DNA from: Beroe forskalii
Lineage: Eukaryota > Ctenophora > Nuda > Beroida > Beroidae
Assembly: GCA_011033025.1 (NCBI GenBank)
Contig: WFMF01000251.1
Coordinates: 186,001-250,000 of the forward strand
Direction of reading: 5' to 3'
Length of the DNA: 64,000 bases
Below are positions 57,534-64,000 of the stretch, one piece after another. The notes under the pieces are model-generated. The model made no database searches. It worked only from the letters and a program-made list of their open reading frames with translations, and was not told the DNA's origin. The stretch's first letter is position 1. Each line of letters opens with the position of its first letter. The translations under genes and the position numbers were made by a program.

Positions 57534-59440
57534 CTGAAATAGTGGTGTCACCAAAAGAATAGTGGTGTCAATGAAATCAAATCGATCTGTGCGTTTGAAC
57601 GGTGAAGTGACACCAGCTGAAAAGTGGTGTCAGACGTCAGTGAATAAAAGTGGTGTCAAAGAGAAAAGTCGATAGGTTTGACAACCCCAGTCCCCAGGTC
57701 AAAAAAAGGTTCATGTATCGAATTGTTGCTGTTTTTGAATTCACCCAAAATTTTGTCCGAATTCAAACGCGCGCGCCTAGCGCGCACGCACGCGTTCCTG
57801 TTACAGCAAATATGAAAAAAGGTCCTTGGAGCAATAATTTTACATCGCGCGCTCCACGAAGTTTTATGAAAATTTGCCACCTGCTCAAATTTGGCAATTC
57901 AATGAAAGTTAAAGATAAGACCAAGAATTGTAATTTAGATTTTAGAATTCGAAGTTTTTCTAAATTTAGCTCGTATTCAATCGTACATCACTTTACTGCA
58001 TCAATTTCAAACTTATGTGCAATAATATAGCAGATTAGGTTACATCGATTGTCCCAATTCTTACATTCTTGACCAATTCACCATTGAAATGAAAGATTAA
58101 AAGAACTATGATGAATGAAATATGAATCAGTTCATATTTTCTACTTTTAAGTTTTACGGTTATACTGTGATCCAACAATTTCTGTTATCCTGATGATTTA
58201 CGATTATCTTTTATTGAATGATTAACAATTACTGATTGCCGAATTTATGAAATATCGAGTAATTGTCCTTAAGTATATCAGATCATTAGACAAATAAGGT
58301 AGCTAACTGACTTTAAGCTTATAAAGGCCTATAAAATCGATGTTTATTCAAAATCTTAAGTAGTTGATTAATTTCAAAGAAGAAAATTATCTATATCAAT
58401 TAATTAGCCCTTGGCTGGCACCATAGTCCTTTGTTCATGAACATGGACTGCTGCCGAGGGGCGGTCAGAGGACTGCTACCTAAACATGCTGTAATTTAAA
58501 TGCATATAATTCCATAATTAGTACATCTAAATGATATAAAGACTTCAATTGATAATAACAAATTATCAATTAATTATCAATAGAATATACCAATTATAGG
58601 CTGCAGCAGTCCTTTGATATGTATGAGTTCCTAATAATCATCGGTCTCGCTCCAAAATCGGTCTTTATAAAGTTATAAGCTCGAATTCGACTCTCCAAGC
58701 TGTCCGTTGTAGAGAAGGTTTAATTAGGGTTAGGTTTTAGGTTGACATTTGCCAGTGATCTGGCTTTCTTCATTGCTTTTTTAACGAAAATGCCGAATTC
58801 TTTAATCTTGATGACCTGTATTACCAAACACCTTAGGATTTAAATCTTGGCTGTATAATCACATTCGTCGCAAAGACCTGTAGTCTGTACGGAGCCCCTC
58901 AGCTTCAATTCCTTGTTTAACATGCCGTACAGCAAGGATTTACACTGAGTTCACCATGGTTAGGCACTTAGACACCCATTAGTACTACGACGAAAGTTTC
59001 ATTTATACCCTCTGTCGAATGGAAATGTTCCCTAACAACTTTGAAGTATTCAGAAAATTAGCTTTCAATATCCATGTCGCAAATTTGTCATAATTTATGT
59101 CAGAAGACCCCTTGGCCTCAAAGAATCGCCCCTTCTTATAGTCCCCATTTGCTAATCTTCATTCATGAGCTAGGCAGGCTACTATTGGAGTAATACAGAT
59201 AATAGCATTCGATGTCGCATAATTTGTCATAAGCTATTTAAGAACACCCCTCAAGCTCAAGAACAATCGTCGTTTCTTATATTCGAGAATCTCCCTTTAC
59301 TTATCTTTAATCATGGGCGAGTATTCGAGAAATTCAGACAAGTCGCAATCTCCAATCACCTTCCTTAATTACAACCGTCGCTTTAAAAGTAGATGATTGG
59401 GTAGTATGTTTTGATAAAAGTGTCACAAGAGTTGTGATTT
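57534..59440. other. no supported gene
   Basis: AT-rich sequence. The 126-codon + frame at 57650-58030 has no recognisable domain. A diverged duplication of about 120 bp lies at 59060-59330 (two blocks with gtcgca...tttgtcataa). Confidence 0.45.
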
Positions 59441-59800
59441 TTGTCCAATGGATCCATTGGATCCATCATGTCCAATGGACGTCCATTGGACATCCATTGG
59501 ACATCCATTGAACATGATATCCATCGGTTAAAATGTCCAATGGTGTTCAATGGATCCAATGGATCCATTGGATCCATTTTTGATGTTCAATGGACATGTT
59601 CAATGGATCCAATGGACACAATCACCAAACATGGTTTGGTAGATCACCAAACATGGTTTGGTAGATGGACATCAGTCTGGTATTTTTCTTCAATGGATCT
59701 ATTGTTTCCATTGGATCCAATGGATCCATTGTGTCCATTGAACACCATTGGACATGTCCATTGGATCCATTGCACATTGTGTCCATTGGAAGACAACGAT
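59440..59800. repeat. palindromic simple array (atccattggatccaatgg)
   Basis: Irregular units of atccattggatccaatgg/gtccattggacat. Because ccattgg and ggatcc are self-complementary, both strands show similar open frames (MDPMDPLDPL-type), which are not genes. Confidence 0.9.
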
Positions 59801-60739
59801 ACTGCCTTAATTTGACAACGATACTGCCTTAATTTGACATAGTGTAGAATAGAATGCGATTGGAACGGCGACACGCTTAAAGTGGATGCAAGTCACAACC
59901 TTTGAAATCTTTTCTAAACGGGCCACCCTTTGGCTCCTGTCTTTTCTCCTCCTGCCCCCAGTTAGCACACTTCAATGCTAATTAGGATCGCACTAGCTCA
60001 TTTCAAGGTTTAGTCCCTTCCCTCTCCTCTCTGAATATAGAATCGATATTCAGCACGTTTTGTTTTATGTTTGTCATATATACGCATACACCTTTTTAGT
60101 CATGGATAACACTTCGGATACAGTTACATTACGGATATAAGTGTGAAGTAACGCAAATAGAATTATTTCACTCGGCTTCCCCTCATCGGTTCCTGTAATG
60201 ATAATCGACAAAATCTACGCCTTAATTCTGTTATCATCTTTTCTGCTGTTAAAAGGTCCGCCTTGAAAAAGAAGGTTGTTATTTTCTTTTTTGCTGTTAT
60301 GAAGTAACTAATCTAATTCAAGAATTTAGAAGGTTTGTGATTTTTGGGTTATTTCATACGTAAGCATGAAGCTTAACTAATCTAATTCAAGAATTCTATT
60401 CTGTTTACAGTTATGGATTTGGGTGTGCCGAAACAGACAAACCGGATACCCAGTAATCTCGACAAATGGGTTCCGTGGATAGGCACGTGTATTTCATTTA
60501 TATAACTGTTTTCAGAGTACGCTTGTGTTAAGCTATACTGGAACGGCAGGTGCACCAGATAAAGGCAGATAGTTACAGGACATTGCCTGATGGATTTTTA
60601 ATAGCCCTGGGCCCATGATTATTAATATGAACTTTACTTAAACTATGGAACGAGGGGGGGTGGGCAATAAATGCACAAACTTTGATACGATTTTACTCAG
60701 CGTACTGTTCCCAAGACTATAATGGAGACTTTATTAATA

Positions 60740-61020
60740 TGACTATAATACGACCAGAATATGACTATAATACGGCTGTAATATGACTATAATACGACTA
60801 TAATACGACCATAGACTGTATGGGTAATTGACTATAATACGACTATAATACGACTATAATACGACCAGAATATGACCATAATACGACCAGAATATGACTA
60901 TAATACGGCTGTAATATGACTATAATACGACCAGAATATGACTATAATACGGCTGTAATATGACTATAATACGACTATAATACGACTATAATACGACTAT
61001 ATTACGACTATAACATGACA
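60740..61020. repeat. short-unit array actataatacg
   Basis: About twenty-five units of gactataatac/gaccagaatat-like 11-12 bp repeats. Confidence 0.95.
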
Positions 61021-61738
61021 ATTATATTTGGATAAATTTCGTCGCGAAACTGCAAAAAATGAGTGGTTTTCGATACGAATATTATCAAAATATTTTCGTC
61101 TTAAAGTGGTAATAGTATTAGTACGTAATGCGGTTCGCCCCTTCGGGGCTCGACATTATTACTCACCTTATTACTACATTATCACTATTATTACTTTTGT
61201 AGTAGAATTTTGGATGCTGATTTTCTAGAGAGTTTCTAGAGGAGTAGAGAAGGTCACGTGGGAGCGGGGGACCAAAGGTCAGTTTCTGGTTAATTCATTG
61301 TTTCTGCTAGATTTTAGTAGCGGAAAAAGCAAATTTTACGAATGTTAACGTAGATATTAAAAATTCTAAATAATATAGTCTCTTTATTCCAGCTACAAGA
61401 ATCAACGAAGGAATGTAGCTAAGCTGCATGAGATTTGAGACGTTTTAACGCCAATTTTATAATTTTAGATTCATTTCCACATTCCTGATTTTCATGAAAC
61501 TTAACGATAACCGTGATGCCTGAGAACTTTTTAGCTCTAATAAAAGTAAAAAGTTCCCAACTTTGTAAATTATAACCTCCATATAAACGAAGTTGAGGGA
61601 ATTGTAAGCTATTATGTCAATATGTCATGAATATTCAGTATGATATACGAGTCATTAAACCATTTCTTTGTTTCAAACTGTCAAACTGTCATCCTTATAC
61701 TCTTTAATTTACATAACCTGGCCCTATTTTCTGTGTCC
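61021..61738. other. no gene seen
   Basis: AT-rich sequence with only short frames and no recognised repeat. Confidence 0.5.
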
Positions 61739-61990
61739 TCAGCAGCACACTAAATATTCACTCTTTAGAGCTTCTATATGACAAGACCAGTTGAGTTTTT
61801 CATCCATATTCATAATGACGCGGCCTGGGTAAGAATCTCGCTTCTTGGAGGTACGTTTAACTTTGAAGTTGTTAATGGTTAGTAGGTCGGGGTCGTGGTC
61901 GTGGACGCTACTCTGAAGGCTAAATTTACGTAAGGGAGCCTTTCTTTTATTGAATTTGAGGTTCAATTTTGAATGGAATGGTGATATCAA
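61739..61990 (-). pseudogene. non-LTR reverse transcriptase remnant
   Basis: A frame of 83 codons contains TINNFKVKRTSKKR followed by VIMNMDEKLNWSCHIEAL. This resembles the thumb segment of LINE RTs (V K x x K x LG V x x D x x L x W x x H I). A few residues before it are scrambled, suggesting old frameshifts. It is not from the 2-10 kb LINE family as far as can be seen. Confidence 0.6.
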
Positions 61991-62836
61991 GCACGTGATA
62001 TCAAGCTTAATTAGCCATTTATATGCGACAACTTATCAGCTTTTAGATTGCTGATGAGAAATTCCCAATGAATTTTCCAAACGACTGATTGTCATTCCTT
62101 CATTCAGATGGTCAAGCAATTGTCTACTTCAAGACGTGTTATAAGAAAATAACAGTGCTCTTCTCACTTTGAATTCACTGATAACACTCGAGTTGAGCAA
62201 GGGCATTCGCACAGCTTTCAGCTTTACACTTGTGAGAATTTCATGAACCTCTGAGCGATGCGTTTTTGTGACTTTGCAGACAAATTTACACGTGTTTTCA
62301 TGATTGCAAGTTCAAGTTACGTACAAGTAATTTATGCGCACGATAGCAATTTCTTATTCAGTTGTCTGTCTAAAGCTGTTTTCAAAAAGCAATAATTAAT
62401 ACCCCACGTCATTATGTGAACATTTGCATATATAGGAATGCGATTAACAGGGAGTCATCTGAAGCAAGACACGCTTTCACAATGGTTACACCGCTTGGAA
62501 GGTTGCTCATGTGAGACACTGAGTCAAAAGCCAATGAATGCCAGAGTTTGGTGTGGACTTCAGATCGTCATTTGTAGCCAATTATTAGACTTCAGGTTAC
62601 CGTATTATAACACCCTGCTCCCGCAGATTCTTTATATTGTACACCTCAACCAAATCCTATTCCATACCACCTTCGTACTTACCGATAACGCTCGAACCAA
62701 GCGTTTGACGATTTTTTTCGGTGTCAATTATACATAGACTTCCCTTGTCTGATCGGTCATACTGATTTAGACCTCGCGTCTAAACCTGATGCATCCCTCG
62801 GGAAGTATCCCAAAATGGACTCGATAGGCATTAGGC
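61991..62836. other. upstream flank of secreted-protein gene
   Basis: No supported gene. A 99-codon + frame at 62438-62737 lacks a recognisable domain. This stretch probably holds the promoter of the following gene. Confidence 0.4.
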
Positions 62837-62881
62837 ATGGGTATATCATGTATTTTATTTATTCTATCAATGTATACAGCG

Positions 62882-63540
62882 ATGATTCGGTGGAATATAT
62901 TCATTTATCTAGCCAACTTGCTTCTCCTTCCGTCAGGTATTAATTTGTTGAATTTTGTTGAATTCTTTAACTTTTGCACAATTGACTTGTATACTTTAAA
63001 TTTCGTCAACAGTTCCCCGTCAAATCAAACACATTTCTTTGAATCTCAGTTCTGAAAATGGCAAAAATACCTTTTTTGTATTGATACTGAATAATCAAGG
63101 AATAATTTTTCCTTGGTTTTATGAGATTTCCATCCTTGTTTCAGCCACTGAGAATTGTGGGGAGCTATGGAAAGGCGGTTGCGCAGAATATCAGCAAACA
63201 AAGATAAAGTCTGCACCCGCGTCTTCAATCGCAGACTGCATGGGAGAGGTTTAAGATTTAAATAATCTCTGATAATTTTAATTTAGGCTCTCAAGTTTTA
63301 CCCCGGAAACGTTTACCCCTAATCATTTACCCTCACAGTTTCGCCCCCCTTAGCATTTACCCCTCAGAGCTTCCACCCCCTTTATTCCCCAGTGCCGTGC
63401 AGTACCGGAATGCGGGGTATACTTCGTACACAACACAGAGTACACCTGTTCGCTACATCGTGCAGAAGCCGTCACCGTGTGTAGTCGGGGTCATGAAACT
63501 CTCATCTGGACTGCGTATGGACGTTTCAGCTGCTTGGAAG
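62882..63540 (+). CDS. secreted PAN-like / SUEL-lectin-like protein, 5' part
   Basis: Three exons join in phase: 62882-62936, 63145-63248 and 63393-63540. The first encodes a signal peptide (MIRWNIFIYLANLLLLPS). The mature start is followed by a Cys-rich segment with PAN/Apple spacing (ADCMGECRAVPECGVYFV then YTCSLHR). This leads into EAVTVCSRGHETLIWTAYGR, which has the C-x(2)-G...A-x-YGR pattern of the SUEL/rhamnose-binding lectin domain. The second domain is cut by a phase-1 donor at 63541, and no in-frame continuation was found before the window end, so the gene is partial. Secreted carbohydrate binding or matrix adhesion is inferred. An in-frame ATG at 62837 exists, but 62882 gives the cleaner signal peptide. 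Confidence 0.55.
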
Positions 63541-64000
63541 GTAATATTCGTGGCAATTTGCCAAATCGCGGACTCACCGCTAATCGATGCCCGTTCAGCG
63601 CTGATTGGAGCTTATTGGCGCTAATCGGCGCTTATCAGCGCAGATAAGTGCCTACTACTACCAGTAGCTCAGTAGGCACTTACGCTTATCACAGTTTAAT
63701 TTGAATATCGAAGCGCGAACTGCGAAAGTGTAAATTTACCCAATAAATCTTATAAACTCAGATATCCGTAATCAGGAATACCGCTGAAGAGTTGTAAACT
63801 TTCAGGAATCTAAGCATCAAGCCTTTATCAGAAAGTCAGGAGAACCGGATTGCGACTCATTTGTTTCAGATCTCCGCACCTAATGAAGCTGTAACTCATT
63901 TTAGTTCAGTTGGGCAGACTCAGACACAGTCATTGACTGGAATTTGATATCTTCGTATTAACATAGATATCCTTAGAACTCCATCCTCAAATAGTCAAAT
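63541..64000. other. intron of the secreted-protein gene, to window end
   Basis: It contains a small cluster of repeated gcgctgattgg/cttatcagcgc motifs at 63595-63690. Acceptors near 63804 and 63870 lead directly to stop codons in the required phase, so the next exon is probably outside the window. Confidence 0.4.

Noticed and set aside
59383-59874. MDPMDPLDPL-type frames on both strands
   Set aside because: Self-complementary simple repeat gives similar frames on both strands.
60415-60510. Small plus-strand frame starting MDLGVPKQTNRIPSN after a possible acceptor
   Set aside because: It stops after 32 codons, has no clear GT donor and no partner exon; too weak to list as a gene.

Overview
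This window is from the nuclear genome of an animal. Genes are split by many short GT-AG introns. The protein architectures are metazoan: RILP-like, NACHT/WD40 with DUF4062, LDLa plus 7TM receptor, and PAN plus SUEL-like secreted protein. It also carries non-LTR retrotransposons, MITE-like repeats and many minisatellites. Gene spacing, intron size and AT-richness suggest an invertebrate, plausibly a marine, early-branching or tunicate-like lineage. The sequence alone does not fix the phylum. Several otherwise intact genes carry single-base frame breaks in or near homopolymers, which looks like long-read assembly noise.

Layout. 0-10.4 kb: retrotransposon-rich, with an endonuclease fragment (+), two 5'-truncated LINE copies (-), a minisatellite, a dispersed element and an orphan Gln-rich exon. 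10.7-14.2 kb: a 12-exon RILP-like Rab effector (+). 15.4-23.0 kb: a many-exon leucine-rich-repeat protein with a predicted N-myristoylation signal (-), convergent with the RILP-like gene. 24.7-30.3 kb: an LDLa-containing 7TM receptor of the GRL101/relaxin-receptor type (-). 31.2-40.1 kb: a 15-exon NWD1-like NACHT-WD40 protein (+), divergent from the receptor. 41.5-51.1 kb: a 9-exon protein with two PPP-phosphatase units in tandem (-), the first lacking catalytic residues. One 5.2 kb intron of it holds most of the local satellite DNA and a possible small antisense gene. 51.6-55.1 kb: a PH-domain plus coiled-coil protein (-). 55.8-57.5 kb: the 3' part of a WD40 protein (-). 57.6-62.8 kb: repeats and a LINE remnant. 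62.9-63.5 kb and beyond: the start of a secreted PAN/SUEL-like protein (+).

No shared pathway links these genes. The unusual signal is at the splice junctions. One receptor intron is a 300-bp element with perfect 14-bp terminal inverted repeats and an 8-bp target-site duplication. Its end supplies the 3' splice site and the duplicated target supplies the 5' splice site, the signature of a DNA-transposon introner. Elsewhere introns are bounded by direct repeats, or their splice junctions have been tandemly amplified (RILP-like, LRR, NWD1-like, receptor, phosphatase and PH genes). In the phosphatase gene a 3' splice site plus the start of its exon occurs eight times, separated by variable 10-bp arrays. 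Intron structures were read by eye from splice consensus, reading phase and protein continuity; no transcript evidence was available.
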